From positions 626,001 to 690,000 of the forward strand of contig JAUJEO010000019.1 in the NCBI GenBank assembly GCA_030762175.1: a stretch of DNA of 64,000 bases. Direction: 5' to 3'. The stretch comes from Metallyticus violacea. Its lineage: Eukaryota; Arthropoda; Insecta; Mantodea; Metallyticidae. The translations under genes and the position numbers were made by a program. Under the pieces are notes generated by a model. It had not been told where the DNA came from, made no database searches, and was given only the letters and a program-made list of their open reading frames with translations. Position 1 is the first letter of the stretch. Each line of letters begins with the position of its first letter. Below, one piece after another: positions 11,900 to 22,504 of the stretch.

Positions 11900-12900
11900 A
11901 TCTTAACATTTCTAGTTTTAAATATCTTGTTTATTAGATGTTCTACTTTGAAGATATGGATAAAAAGGGAATAACAGAGAAATTAAATTATAATTTTAAC
12001 AATGTTAATCCTCTAAATATTAAAACAAGGAAAGATACATTTTCAAAGTTTTGTAAAGCATTATCAGTCAAAGAAATTAAGAAAATGAATGCAATTCATT
12101 GAAATTACAATTCCTTAAGATAGCTTAATCACATTTTACAGAACTGACTATAAACCTAAAGAGAAAATTATAATAAAGACAGAATTCAAGTTCAAATAAG
12201 AAAATAACAGAATATAGGGAAAAATGCAGAAAATTAACAGATTTAGATTAGCCATGCAAATCCAAGTAAAAGGCACTGAGGACATAGGATGATTCAGGAG
12301 GAGATGGTTAGAAGAATAATAGGTGCAACAGTCTAAAGCATTGCTTCCCAACTGATGCATCAGGATGCATTGATGTATTGCACAGCCCCAAGGAGTATGT
12401 CACAAAATTTTGGAATTGAAAAATAAATTTTATGCTATCCAGAATTATATATTTTTGTATATTTACAATTAAGTCTTTCATATGGTACATTTTATTTTGA
12501 GACTTTACCAATGAAACATTAACACCTGCAACAATGCTTATTTTAATTTTCTGCCTAGTGATAATTCAAATATTTTATTATTAATTCTTAAATGTGTCAT
12601 GATATCGTGGGCATTCAGTAAAGTGTGTCATCAGTCAAAAATGGTTGGGAACCACTCGTCTAAAGCATGAAATCTCAAGGTATTAGTTAACAAAGAATAA
12701 GAGCATAAAAGCAATAAGCTTTTTAGGTATTAATATTAAGGATGATAAGTGTTGGTCATAAATAAACAGTTTGAGACAAAAAAAAAAGTGATTAGTATTT
12801 AAGATTATTAGGGCATTTCTACATTCATGTTAAAGAGTATAAATATTAGGCACTTATTAGAGCTAGGATTTTGATGTTTTGCAGTTGGATAAAAAAATGT
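11900..12900 (+). pseudogene. possible LINE remnant carrying a MITE
   Basis: Broken plus-strand frames on both sides of the MITE at 12339-12657 resemble LINE ORF2 C-terminal text (FLGINIKDDKCWS around 12720-12760, compare 'YLGI.I..D..W' in LINE ORFs). Support is weak. No termini were found. Confidence 0.3.
12339..12657. mobile_element. hAT-type MITE with 8-bp target duplication
   Basis: A 319-bp non-coding insertion is flanked by exact 8-bp direct repeats GTCTAAAG (12331-12338 and 12658-12665). Its ends are imperfect inverted repeats: left CATTGCTTCCCAACT, right (reverse complement) GAGTGGTTCCCAACC, close to the hAT consensus CAGTGGTTCCCAACC. The 8-bp duplication and terminal motif are diagnostic of the hAT superfamily. 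With no transposase it must have been mobilised in trans. Confidence 0.85.
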
Positions 12901-12906
12901 ATAAAA

Positions 12907-13159
12907 AAGTGACGTTATGTTTACGGAATTTGGGAATCCACACAGTGAAACTTTTGTTAATCTTATTTTGATTTAAAGTAAAACACTAAAAATCATGTCG
13001 TCACATTAAAACTCTCTTTAAGTTTCACAAACACACTTATAAATACTTTTATATAAAAGTATTTATAAGTGTGTTTGTGAAACTTAAAGAGAGTTTTAAT
13101 GTGACGACATGATTTTTAGTGTTTTACTTTAAATCAAAATAAGATTAAGTGACGTTATG
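12907..13159. mobile_element. PLE perfect palindrome with target duplication
   Basis: Two PLE 3' ends are joined head to head. Arms of about 93 bp (12960-13052 and 13054-13146) are perfect or near-perfect inverted repeats meeting at ...CTTTTATATAAAAG... The left arm also keeps the outermost terminal box (GGGAATCCACACAGTGAAAC). The insertion is flanked by AAGTGACGTTATG (12907-12919 and 13147-13159), extendable to about 18 bp with one mismatch (following YTTAC). The hammerhead core itself has been truncated away in both arms. There is no coding content. Confidence 0.9.
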
Positions 13160-13663
13160 CTTACATCTGTTTGGGCATTTTTGTAGTTACAAGCCTTTTT
13201 TTTTAAATACATTTTAGTAACCACTATTTAAAGGTTTTATTGTCATTTTAGCATTATTTAACTTCCACAAAGTTATCGATTCATTTATCTACCTGAATTC
13301 TCTTCTTTAGATTTTCTTTATTTTTTTTTTTAACTAAGCTTGTAAGTTAAGAAAACCGATGGCAACCTGATATACTTACAGTAATAGTGTTATATATTTT
13401 TGATTGATTAGCACACCTGGCAGTTGTCTTTCGACTTTGTTTGTTCTGATATTAAGGTTCCCCAGTTGTCACTCATCAAGGTTGAGAGGAACTTTAATGT
13501 GATATAGTTCAAAACCAAAATGTTGTGTTTAGCATCTACAGGATGAGAACAATTATTACTTAAATAAGTGTACTTACGAAGCTGTTGACAATGGGGTGGT
13601 ATATATATAAACAATATATACAGTTTTTTTCACACTAACTCCATTCACTTACATAAATTTGGA

Positions 13664-13698
13664 ACATATGTTTCGGGAGCGATCCCTCCCATCTTCAG
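13664..13698 (-). ncRNA. hammerhead ribozyme-like motif (PLE)
   Basis: On the minus strand CTGAAGA (complement of 13692-13698) is followed by a GGGAG..CTCCC stem II, CGAAAC, and the palindrome ACATATGT (13664-13671). The conserved core CUGANGA...GAAA is intact. The very short palindromic helix III matches PLE hammerheads reported to act as dimers. Strand pairing for helix I was not resolved by eye. Confidence 0.7.
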
Positions 13699-13832
13699 CC
13701 TGTTGACAAACTGTTGTTAAACGTGGCGGTTGGGTCTCTTGATGTTCTTGTGGCGGCATCTGTTGGTTCTATTGCCGCCACAAGAACATCAAGAGACCCA
13801 ACCGCCACGTTTAACAACAGTTTGTCAACAGG

Positions 13833-13867
13833 CTGAAGATGGGAGGGATCGCTCCCGAAACATATGT
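13833..13867 (+). ncRNA. hammerhead ribozyme-like motif (PLE)
   Basis: CTGAAGA (13833-13839), stem II GGGAG/CTCCC (13841-13845 with 13852-13856), GAAA (13857-13860) and palindrome ACATATGT (13860-13867). It is the mirror of the motif at 13664-13698. In a transcript of the whole insertion the two would sit in one long hairpin. Confidence 0.7.
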
Positions 13868-14979
13868 TCCAAATTTATGTAAGTGAATGGAGTTAGTGTG
13901 AAAAAAACTGTATACATTGTTTATAATTATTACTTAGTCTTCTTCAAAGCATTCTTAATTCTTTGAGGATCTTCATGAAGCCTTAATCTGTGTTGATGTC
14001 CTTTTAAATAAGCTCAATGATGCAAAACTGCAAAGCATTTTGAAAAATATACAAATAAGTGTCTGATCGATTCTTCTTCTTCTTCTTCTTTGTATGTTGT
14101 TACTAGAAGAAAGTTAAATAAGGAGGGAAATTGCAGAGGAAAGAAATTTGGAACTCTATAAATGAGAGTATGCCATGGGACATTGTGTAACATACTGGTC
14201 GGCACATTAAAGGAAAAAAAAATTGGGGGAATTTATCTTTTAAATTGTGAGCAGTATGAAAAGGTTAACTGTTCAACAAACTGAACTTTTTGACAAAAAT
14301 GATGTGCAGCATGATAGTATATCACTTTTGTGATGAATGATGCAAACTACTTGCTGAAAAGTTACAAACAGCTGCAAGCATTATACAGTAAGATGGTACA
14401 TGTCACATGCCTGCCACCAAGCTGTCAAAAAGATATGAAGTCAGTTTTCCAAGGTTGGCCAGATGATGAAAATGTAACAAAAGTGTTCCTGAAAGCACTG
14501 TTTCATGTAACATTGTTCAAGTCCATGATGACTGATATCCCCTTGTGCCTACTCCTATTTTAAAAAAATGGGAAACATGAATTGAGGCTTGCAACTATTA
14601 CAGTGAATACTTCAATATAATGAAATGTGTCACTAATATACTTGATAGCAAGAAGCATTAAAGATGCCTTTCAGACTCAGAATTAGAAAGTGTATTATAT
14701 TAGGATAAATTTTGGTTTTATTCCAGCTGAAATTATTTCCTTTGAGAAATCCCAGGTTTAGTTGAAAATATTGAACTGATGAAGTAGGTGGTTAACAATT
14801 AATATGACATTTCTGGAAAAACTGGTTTTGAATAAAACGAAAAATTAAGCAGATTCTAAAAAGAAAAAAAAAAAGGTTAAAATAACTGCATTTAATAGCA
14901 GATATTCTCTGGAGAAAAATCTCACTTGAGGAAATGGAGGAAGATTTAGAATTGAAGAACCCTTGTTATTTTCTTCTGT

Positions 14980-15185
14980 AGAAATAAAGGAAAACTTCAC
15001 AACAAATAAAGCTGTCATCCACGACCGAAGATGGAGGTAAAAAATTAGTGAAGCATGAAGAGTGTTAGACGACAGATTTAATTCATGCGAGCTTCACTGT
15101 GTTATTTCCATATGAAAATTTTTTTCAAGTTTTTACAATTTTTAAAAAATTTTAAATAAAGCTGTGTTTGGAGATGATCACCAGT
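14980..15185 (+). mobile_element. PLE 3' end fragment
   Basis: CCACGACCGAAGATGGAGG (degenerate hammerhead box, C for U), then AGTGAAGCATGAAGAGTGTTAG and the terminal box GCTTCACTGTGTTATTTCC, then an AT-rich tail. It is almost collinear with 22320-22500, so it is a 3' fragment of the same PLE subfamily. Decayed ORF text lies just upstream. Confidence 0.7.
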
Positions 15186-15629
15186 CATTTACTTATGGTA
15201 ATTTATAAATGCAAAATATTGAATATTGCAACTTCAATATTGAAAATCAATTGCAAAAAAAAAAAAGTCATTTATTTATTAAATCTGTTCCTATACACTT
15301 TATTTTATGGTTGAATAAATACTTATCATTGTATTAAGTCTAGTACATTTATTGTAAATTATAGAGTACTTTTGGATTACTTTTAGGTTATAAATGCATC
15401 ATTTTAAGAGGATTCTCTGCCAATTTAGATCATCAAAATCCTAGCCCTAATGATAACATTTGGTATTTTGATGCTTTGCTTTAGTTACATGATAGTAATT
15501 GAAGGAATTGTTTTTCCTCTCTCTTTGGATGGAGATTTTCAGTAAACACTTCTTAGAAGTGTACTATAGTTAGCAGCCATGGAGTTGAAGATGTGCGTTA
15601 AAATCAAACTTTCAGGAATAAAGCGATAT
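15185..15629. other. downstream flank of the IR gene
   Basis: AT-rich and non-coding. It would contain the 3' UTR and polyadenylation site of the receptor (minus strand). No single site is distinctive enough to call. Confidence 0.4.
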
Positions 15630-15837
15630 TTAACCTGACTTATGATAATACCATGCAATTTCCAGAAACAAGAGTAGAAGTGCTGTTATTGCCCCAACAG
15701 CCAAGATACCCAATGCTGATATAACATGACCCAATCCTGCACTGGAATAGCCAGGTCCAGATCCACAGGCAGGTAGCATTCCAATGCTTCTTTTTAGAGC
15801 TACTTCATATACTCCTGTCTCCTGAAGCCGCAGCAAC
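15630..15837 (-). CDS. Ir75: IR75-like ionotropic receptor, last exon (M3/TM3 and C-terminus)
   Basis: Final exon of the minus-strand receptor gene. The acceptor TTTTCTGCAG lies just above 15837. The first base completes a Trp codon begun in the 19487 exon, and a stop lies at 15630-15632. It encodes the end of ligand-binding lobe S2 (LLRLQETGVYEVALKR, equivalent to the family's 'MFRLQETGI....') and then a hydrophobic segment GLGHVISALGILAVGAITAL continuing LLLFLEIAWYY, the third transmembrane helix, with a very short cytoplasmic tail. IR75 receptors are ligand-gated cation channel subunits in olfactory dendrites, typically tuned to acids in insects. The ligand here is unknown. Confidence 0.9.
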
Positions 15838-16510
15838 CTGCAGAAAATTGTGCACTGTGTTATAATAAGGACAAAAAAATATCAACTGCAGTTAGGAGAA
15901 TGGATCTTATAAAAGAATCAGGCTAATACAATTTGCAAATGGTACATACTATTAAATTATTTAATGCTCTTCCCAAATTTGCCCCAGAAATCTACACGGT
16001 AAGTCTAAAGAAAGGATACTTACCAGATTTGTAAAAATAATCAACCATTGTTATTAAAGTTAAGAAATGAAAGTTGTAAGATATATCAAAAAACTTATAT
16101 CTTATAAGTAAATATTAGAAAGATATTAAAGGAATTATGTTAATTTATTATATTCAAACCATTAGCTAAGTAACAATCACTACGACTTTTTTCAGCAGAA
16201 AAGAAATAGTTGCTGAAATAAAATTATAATTATAAATTTTGTTTTAGAAAATATTTTTTTAAAAAAAAAGCATTCATTGCAATGTTCACAGAGTATATTC
16301 TCAAATTATAACCTGTAAACTGCAGACAAATATCTATAAATTAATAGAAATTATTTTGTATCATATGTGTTGTGATATTTATTTAAAATAGTTAATATAG
16401 GATGTATTATTAAATGGATTTTGAACAAACTAACAAAATTCCAACTAATGTTTAGACATTGCATTATTGTTTCAAAGGTTATTAAAAGCAATTTAATTAT
16501 TTTTAGATCT

Positions 16511-17760
16511 TACAAGGTAGATCCATAAATTTCTGGCCTTGCCAATGAGGATTATTATCCCCTTCATAAAAGCCTTATCTGGTGTCATATCTAATCTATT
16601 AAGTAAATAATTGCAGCTGTAACTTCTGCTCTGCTGTGTTTAGTTGTTCAGATATAGTTGCATAAAGAAGGCTATGTGTAGAAGATTGTGACATGTTCAA
16701 AATGGAGTATCGAGCTGTCATTAAGTTCTGCACAAAAGGAGTTATTGCAAATGAAATTAAACAGCAATTGGACGGTGTATATGGGGAAGCATCCCCTCAT
16801 ATTCTACCGTAAAAGAATGGGCCAAACTTTTTCGAATGGGTCGAGAAAGCATTGAGGACAAAAAGCGTGCAGGTTGGCCTTGGAGGTGATCACACCTGAC
16901 ACATCGCTCTTGTGGAAGCAGAAATTATAGAAGACTGGCAGCTCAAAGTTATAGAAATACCAGCAAGGTTGGGCCTTTCTAAAACAACAGTCCTTCGAAT
17001 TATTTATGAATGTTTAAACATGAATAAGTTTAGTGCAAGATGTGTGCCTAGACTTCTTTCCAAAGTTCAAAAGCAGCAACAAGTCATCTGTTGTCAGGCA
17101 TTTTTGGAGCTCTGCTGTGGCAATGAGAGAGAAGTTCTGCAAAACCATTGTTACAGGAGATGAAACTATGGTCCTCTACTATGATCCGTTATCCAAAAGA
17201 GAATCCATGGAGTGGCATAAGCCTGGCAAAGCAAGGTCACCAAGTGAACCAAGAAAATCATGGCCACAATCTTTTGGGACTGTGAAGGAATACTCGACTT
17301 CAAGGAGAAGAATACCACAGAGGAGTACTATGCTGGCCTACTGCACAGACTGCGTGCTTCCATCAAAAAGAAAAGGCGAGGAAAGCCTTCATCATGGTAA
17401 CACACCTGTGAAGACTGCTCTTGTTGCAAAGGAAGCTGTGAAGAAATGTGGCTTCAAGGAGATCGACCATCCACCCTACCACCCAGATCTAGCTCCCAGT
17501 GAATATTTCCTCTCCTCAAAACTCAAAAAGGACCTTAGAGGAAGGAAATTTAAGTGTGACAAAGAAGTGATGGATGCTGTTTATGCCCATTTTGCAGACA
17601 AGACATCCGACTATTTTTGAGAGGGGATTAAAATGTTAATTCAAAGATGTGAGAATTGTATTGCAATAAAAGGTAACTAAATTGAAAAGTGAAATATAGT
17701 TTCTGTCTGTACCATATCTAGAAAATGGTTAGGCCAGAAACGTATGAATCTACCCTCGTA
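16511..17760 (+). mobile_element. mariner element, copy 2 (full length, inactive), in an IR intron
   Basis: Complete element between TA dinucleotides (16511-16512 and 17759-17760). The terminal inverted repeats are about 28 bp: left CAAGGTAGATCCATAAATTT..CTGGCCT and right, reverse-complemented, CGAGGGTAGATTCATACG..CTGGCCT. The transposase is broken into at least three frames: HTH start near 16693, 16912-17163 (ARLGLSKTTVLRIIYE) and 17033-17620 (TGDETMVLYYDPLSKRES, then HPPYHPDLAPSEYFL). The second catalytic Asp, expected in the 'H.DNAP' block, reads HHGNTPVK, so it is Gly here. It lies in the intron between receptor exons 19487 and 15837, opposite in orientation to the gene. Confidence 0.92.
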
Positions 17761-18049
17761 TACACCTTGAATAATGAAAATCACCATAACAGTTTTCAGT
17801 TTATTATGAACCATAAAACCAAATCAAATTATTCTATTATTAGTGGGTTCCATGTCTTCAGCTAATTCAGAAGAACCTGGCTCCAATCCTGTTCAATTCA
17901 TAGATGTGGCAAGAATCCCTGCTCTTTGGAATCCAGAAGAAGCGATCTCCCTATCTCAATCCAAAACAGAATTATCTATTATTTCAGCTAAATATGTTGC
18001 AAAACAAATCCTATATAACACATCTACAACCCATAGTCAATAGTTGAGA

Positions 18050-19024
18050 TGCTTAACATGTCCAATGCCATTTCACTTTAATATTCCGGTATTTTTATAA
18101 TAGATTTATTTTTAAACACACATTAAATAGAAAAATAACTTAAGTAGAAAAATAACAAGTTTTCTTTAAACATGCTAGGAGTCAAATTACTGGAATATTC
18201 TCTATACTTCATTATTACACATTAGAGTTAATAATAGAACAAATGCTAACACTTTTGAGATGAGAAAGTTTTGACAAAAGTGACTAATTAGAAAAGCAGA
18301 CAATACCTAATCATAATTTAAAAGTCACAAAGGATTAGATGAAAGATGAAATGAAAGCAAACTTAAAAACAAAATAAAAAGAAGGAAGAGAGTGAATGGT
18401 TATTGAATCAATTTACTACATTATATCCAGATGTTAGACATTTGTCTTCCATAGATACAACCTGAGTTTGATAAGTGTCTGTAAGTAGAATTTGGGCAGA
18501 TGAAGTAGCCACTGGTAGATTTTCCTCAAGTACTCTGGTTCATCTTTTAGTGCAATGGTCTGCCAATTTTGGTGCATAACTCAAAACTGGACACACAACT
18601 GCCATTGGCACAGGGATTTAGTTTTATTGGGTGAGCCAGATATCAATAATTCATTTGGCATTTTGAATAATCATTACCTATTAATTTGGCACAGAAATAA
18701 AATATGGGTTAATAGTGGTCAATAATCAGCCCCCTGTATCCATAGTTCAGGAACTACATTTTTTGACGTAATTCTGATCTCTTACTTCTAACAGAGACTA
18801 AGTTTATTTATTCTAACTATTAAATGGATCCTTGGATTATTTTTTATGTTTAACATAGCATACTTATTGATTGGATTAGTGAGGGTATACATTTCTTTGT
18901 TTACTAAAATTACCTAATAAAATAAAAACATATAACTTGCAAGTAATTTGATGGATTGGTTGCAAATGTCTGGTCTCTATCACATATATGCAGAACTCCA
19001 ATGTCTAATAAGGAAATAATTTGG

Positions 19025-19061
<37 letters not shown>

Positions 19062-19480
19062 GTTATTATTATTGTTGTTGTTGTTGTTGTTGTTGTTATA
19101 GGTGCTTAAAGAGGCAAATATTAGGAATTTGAGAGCTCAAACACCTTGAATGTATTTATCACTAATTTCTCTACATAATCACATTCTAAGCTTAATTTAC
19201 ATACTTATTACTGAGCCCTTGTTTTCTGTTCATCAGCAGTTTTCTGCTGGGATATACAGAAGATCTGAGCTCAGTTACATCTAAGCATACATAACATTTA
19301 ATGTTAAAATATATACTTAGCAATATACATTATATAATGAATTCCAACCAACTTGCACATAAATCTAGTTTCTAAATAATCTACCATAGTTCTAATGCAG
19401 GATCTTAATGTCCAATCGTTTTCAATTAGATATGAAATAGATCATACAGTAGGATACAGCTGCAGTACTGCACATTTATT
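18050..19480. other. IR intron, no recognisable feature except a microsatellite
   Basis: AT-rich intron. A (TTA)n(TTG)n microsatellite occupies about 19025-19099. The short open frame at 17843-18043 has no convincing domain. Confidence 0.5.
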
Positions 19481-19486
19481 ACTTAC

Positions 19487-19758
19487 CAATAATTAAAGAT
19501 TTTAAAATAAGGGAACTCTTTTTGAACTGCCCATCCTTTCACATGGTTAGTCCCTGAGAGAGGAGATAATGTTAACATACAAGCTTCCTCTATGCTTAGC
19601 CGTGTTGACATATAGTATTGCAGAGGTTCTTGTGTAGCCATTGCAACCCTGCCATCTTTCCGTAATTGAGAAAATAATATATCCAAACTGTGCACCTTAT
19701 TGTATTCCTTTCCTAGCTGTGTTATGTATAGTTTGTTGGCTGCAGCATCTGTAGTGTT
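19487..19758 (-). CDS. Ir75: IR75-like ionotropic receptor exon: ligand-binding lobe S2
   Basis: 272-nt exon with acceptor ATATTTTTCAG above 19758 and donor GTAAGT below 19487. It enters in phase 0 and leaves two bases (TG) of a Trp codon. The peptide starts NTTDAAANKLYI, matching the IR75 'N.sDPVRR.LY' start of S2, and contains GRVAMATQEPLQYY and GWAVQKEFPYFKIFNYW, the latter equivalent to 'LAIQKNSPY.EIF', the segment leading to TM3. Together with the S1 exon (40983-41153) this forms the clam-shell ligand-binding domain. The acidic residue that contacts glutamate in true iGluRs is not obvious, as expected for a divergent IR. Confidence 0.93.
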
Positions 19759-20279
19759 CTGAAAAATATCATATGAAGACATAAACCTGTAGATTTATCA
19801 AATGCCTTAAAGCAACAAAGATTAATTTTAAGCATTTTCTCATATGCTTGAGGAGGTATACTACATCTAAGTTTGCTAAAAATAAAGTATTCAAATATCT
19901 TATGCCTTAAACATAATGATCATTCCAATGTTATATTTTCTCAAAGTAATGTATTCCAGATGTAGCATAATTCCTAATTTAATCAAATACTTCTTAATGA
20001 TTTTCAAAGACATACTTTGGATTGCAGACACAAACATCATAAAAATTAGTTTTTAAATGCTATGTAAGTTGCAAAAACCAACTAATGTTGACTGGATGTA
20101 AAAGAAGTAAGTACTCTGGAGATAGAATATTGAAGCCTTAAGCTGTAAACTGAATCAAAGATGCATGCATATATTTCTAGATTGATTCATATGAAAAGTT
20201 AGAAAGGGTGAAGGTTATTAATTTTTTTATTTACATAATTATTTATTATTAAGAGAAAGGACTTTCATCATAAAAAAGA

Positions 20280-20435
20280 GAACTAAGTTATGAATTTTGA
20301 AATTTCACCTCTTGGACGACCTGAGCAAATTTATCATCAACCACCATATGGTTCCAGCTCACCTACAACCTCCTCCAGCTGAAGATGGGAACAATAGTTC
20401 CAAAAGTATGTCTTGTTTTTAAGGTTGGTATAGTC
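20280..20435 (+). mobile_element. PLE 3' fragment with hammerhead-like motif, in an IR intron
   Basis: The plus strand decodes as FHLLDDLSKFII followed by a stop-free run ending at the ribozyme, paralleling FPPLDELSKFLIEP in the 34470-34931 ORF. CTGAAGA (20379-20385), a GGGAAC/GTTCC stem II, AAAA (mutated GAAA), then GTATGTC follow. It is truncated at both sides with no target duplication visible. Confidence 0.6.
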
Positions 20436-21193
20436 TTAATCACTGATCCACAATACTGGTTTAAGGGTGAAAGTTTTTGTCAGTACCTATATGTTGATGT
20501 TTCACAGCAGAGAAGAGATATTAGCTGGGTTTCAAAAATAAGAGCTTTATTGTTATATATACTCCTACTCAGTGCACATTTTAAAAACTAAAATAAACTG
20601 TTGTCCAATAGATGTATGAGTAAAGAGAATACGAATTAAATAGGCAAAAAGGCATTTATAGAATTTCTATAGTACCAAATGAAAATTAAACCAGTGATAA
20701 ATTTTAAAATAACTTAAGCAAAAAGTTTAAAAAAATAAAAAAAAAATATGCAGAAATTCATTTCTGCATCTGATATAAGCATATTAATAGTGCTATTTAA
20801 CATTATACAGTTTATTAATTTTTTGCATGTGTGCACTATAGTTTTGTTCCAATATTTGTAGCCTTGCAAAATAATGTAAGAAAGAAGAAAAATATAATAA
20901 ACTATAGAAACTGTAATATATGTCCTGATATAGGCATCTAGGTACCAGGGTGACATATTACAGATTTTATAATTTTGTTCTAACGTTTGTAGCCTTGCCC
21001 ATTCTAGTTTTTTAGTCATCATAACTGTAACCTCTAAAGTTGAATCTTCCCTCATATTTTATTCCTAATATCAGTATTTTTGCACCACAAATAAGAGTTT
21101 ATATTGTATGGCTGTGTGTGTATACTTTTTGTTACTCTCACTTACTTTGTTTGTTTGCTTATATAGAAGAATGAATAGTTAAAACTGAATTAC

Positions 21194-21405
21194 CATGAAA
21201 TATTCAGGCAAGAGACCATCCCAAAAAACAGAGAGGTCTGCCTCCATCTGAAGCACATCCTCAAGCTGAAGATGTGTGTATTTACCCTGTACAGCCAGTA
21301 ATGACGTCACCCCAGCAGCAAACCATGTGTACAGCAAATAGGATGCCAGATAACCAATGAGAAACACTGCTCTACTGCTTGCTCCTTGTGGCTCCTTTGT
21401 GCAAC
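21194..21405 (-). CDS. Ir75: IR75-like ionotropic receptor exon: pore, TM2 and start of S2
   Basis: 212-nt exon with acceptor TTTACTGTGCAG above 21405 and donor GTAATT below 21194. It completes the Gly of CQQG from the previous exon and then encodes CTKEPQGASSRAVF, a hydrophobic TM2 (LIGYLASYLLYTWFAAGVTS) and LLAVQGKYTHLQLEDVLQME. This corresponds to the channel-gate region of iGluRs ('SGRI....SYTANL.A.LT', here YTWFAAGVTSLLAV) and the TM2-S2 linker ('SI.TLEDLL'). Exit is phase 0 after Met. A 300-bp pyrimidine-rich tract (minus-strand sense) lies immediately upstream of the acceptor. Confidence 0.93.
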
Positions 21406-21436
21406 CTGCACAGTAAATAAGTAAGTAATGATAATA

Positions 21437-21750
21437 GAAGAAGAAGAAGAAGAAGAAGAAGAAGAAGAAGAAGAAGAAGAAGAAGAAGGAGTAGGAGGAT
21501 GAGAAGGAGAAGAGGAAGAAGGAGGAGAAGAAGAAAAAGGAGAAGAGGAAGGAGACAAAGAAGAAGGAGGAGAAGAAGGCAAAGAAGAAGGAGAAGGGGA
21601 AGAGGAAGAAGAAAAAGGAGGAGAAGAGGAAGAGGAAGGAGAAGAGAACGAGGAAGAAAAAGGAGAAGGCGAAGGAGGAGGAGGAGGAGGAGGAGGAGGA
21701 GGAAGGAGGAGGAGAAGAAGAAGAAGAGGAAGGAGGAGGAGGAGATTAAA
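21437..21750 (+). repeat. long purine-rich microsatellite (GAA/GGA)
   Basis: (GAA)n grading into imperfect GGA/GAG repeats for about 300 bp with almost no pyrimidines on the plus strand. The long open frames drawn from it (poly-Arg/Glu/Lys or poly-Ser/Leu) are artefacts of low complexity. It starts about 30 bp upstream (in gene sense) of the receptor exon acceptor at 21406 and abuts a PLE fragment at about 21760. Confidence 0.95.
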
Positions 21751-21759
21751 AAATTCCAG

Positions 21760-22500
21760 AAGAAGAAAAGAATTGAAAATTGCACTACATTATCAACAGT
21801 TAAAGAAAAAATGTCCTTTAAAAATTCGCATATAACCCAACAGTGATGTATAAATTTCAAAAAATATTTAAAGATGTTAATATAAAATTGGCTCCCACTA
21901 ATAAATTTAGTCTAAACAACGTTTTGAAAGACAATACTACAGATAATACTCCAAAGGAGAAAAAATCAGGAATTTACAAGATTTCATGTGCTGAATGTGA
22001 TGAGATCTGCATAGGAAAAACCAAGAGGAATGTGGGGATACGTTTTAAAGAACATATGAGGAATTTAAAATACTAACAAATAGAAAAATCAGTGGTGGCA
22101 TATCACTTTTGAACCGAAAATCATGATATAAAGAAAAAGGTTGAATTATTGAGAGCTGTACAGGGACCAGTAGAATTGTATATTTGGGAAAAGATTTACA
22201 TCTACAAACATAAGGATCATTTGATGAATTTTGACATTACAAAAGAAGAAAATATAAATTTTAAGTTCATAAAAGTTTCACCAGAGTGGAACATTGCTTC
22301 TGATACTACGCAACAACAACCTTTCACACCAGTCGTCCACGGGCGAAAATGGAGATAACATATCTTTGAAACCGGTTCCGTATATTTTAAGGTTAGTGAA
22401 GCATGAAGAGTGTTAAGACAACAAATTCAATTCACATGAGCTTCACTGTGTTAGTTTTATATGAAAACTTTTTTAAAGAATTACAATTTTTAAAAAATTT
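21760..22500 (+). mobile_element. PLE 3' half: GIY-YIG endonuclease and 3' end
   Basis: Frames at 21843-22076 and 22149-22358 encode the C-terminal half of a Penelope ORF: YKFQKIFKDVNIKLAPTNK, then the GIY-YIG nuclease (KSGIYKISCAECDEICIGKT with the CxxC insertion typical of PLE endonucleases), RFKEHMRNLKY, VELLRAVQGPVELY and KHKDHLMNFDITKEENIN. One stop (after NLKY) interrupts it, and the conserved YIG Tyr is Cys. The 3' region includes a degenerate hammerhead (TTTGAAACCGGTTCC near 22362) and terminal box GCTTCACTGTGTTAG near 22440. It is 5'-truncated at the purine tract. Confidence 0.85.
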
Positions 22501-22504
22501 TGAT

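Larger units (their letters stand above)
13563..13924. mobile_element. PLE fold-back with two intact hammerhead-like cores
   Basis: A 362-bp insertion with 12-bp target duplication AATTATTACTTA (13551-13562 and 13925-13936). The arms are near-identical inverted repeats meeting near 13772 at GGTTCTATTGCCGCC. Each arm encodes the end of the PLE ORF (in the plus arm ATRTSRDPTATFNNSLSTG followed by a stop inside the ribozyme region, as in the 34470-34931 ORF) and then a hammerhead-like core. The outer termini are TACTTACGAAGCTGTTGAC on the left and a truncated equivalent on the right. Confidence 0.92.

Noticed and set aside
17843..18043. Possible copia-type retroelement fragment (AISLSQSKTELSIISAKYVA)
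   Set aside because: Resemblance to the copia RNase H region is too weak and no other copia motif lies nearby.
21235..21275. Hammerhead-like CTGAAGA box
   Set aside because: It lies within the receptor pore/S2 exon as ordinary coding sequence; no stem II or GAAA follows in the right spacing.
21372..21860. Long open frames rich in Leu/Ser or Arg/Lys
   Set aside because: They are translations of the purine-rich microsatellite; no gene.
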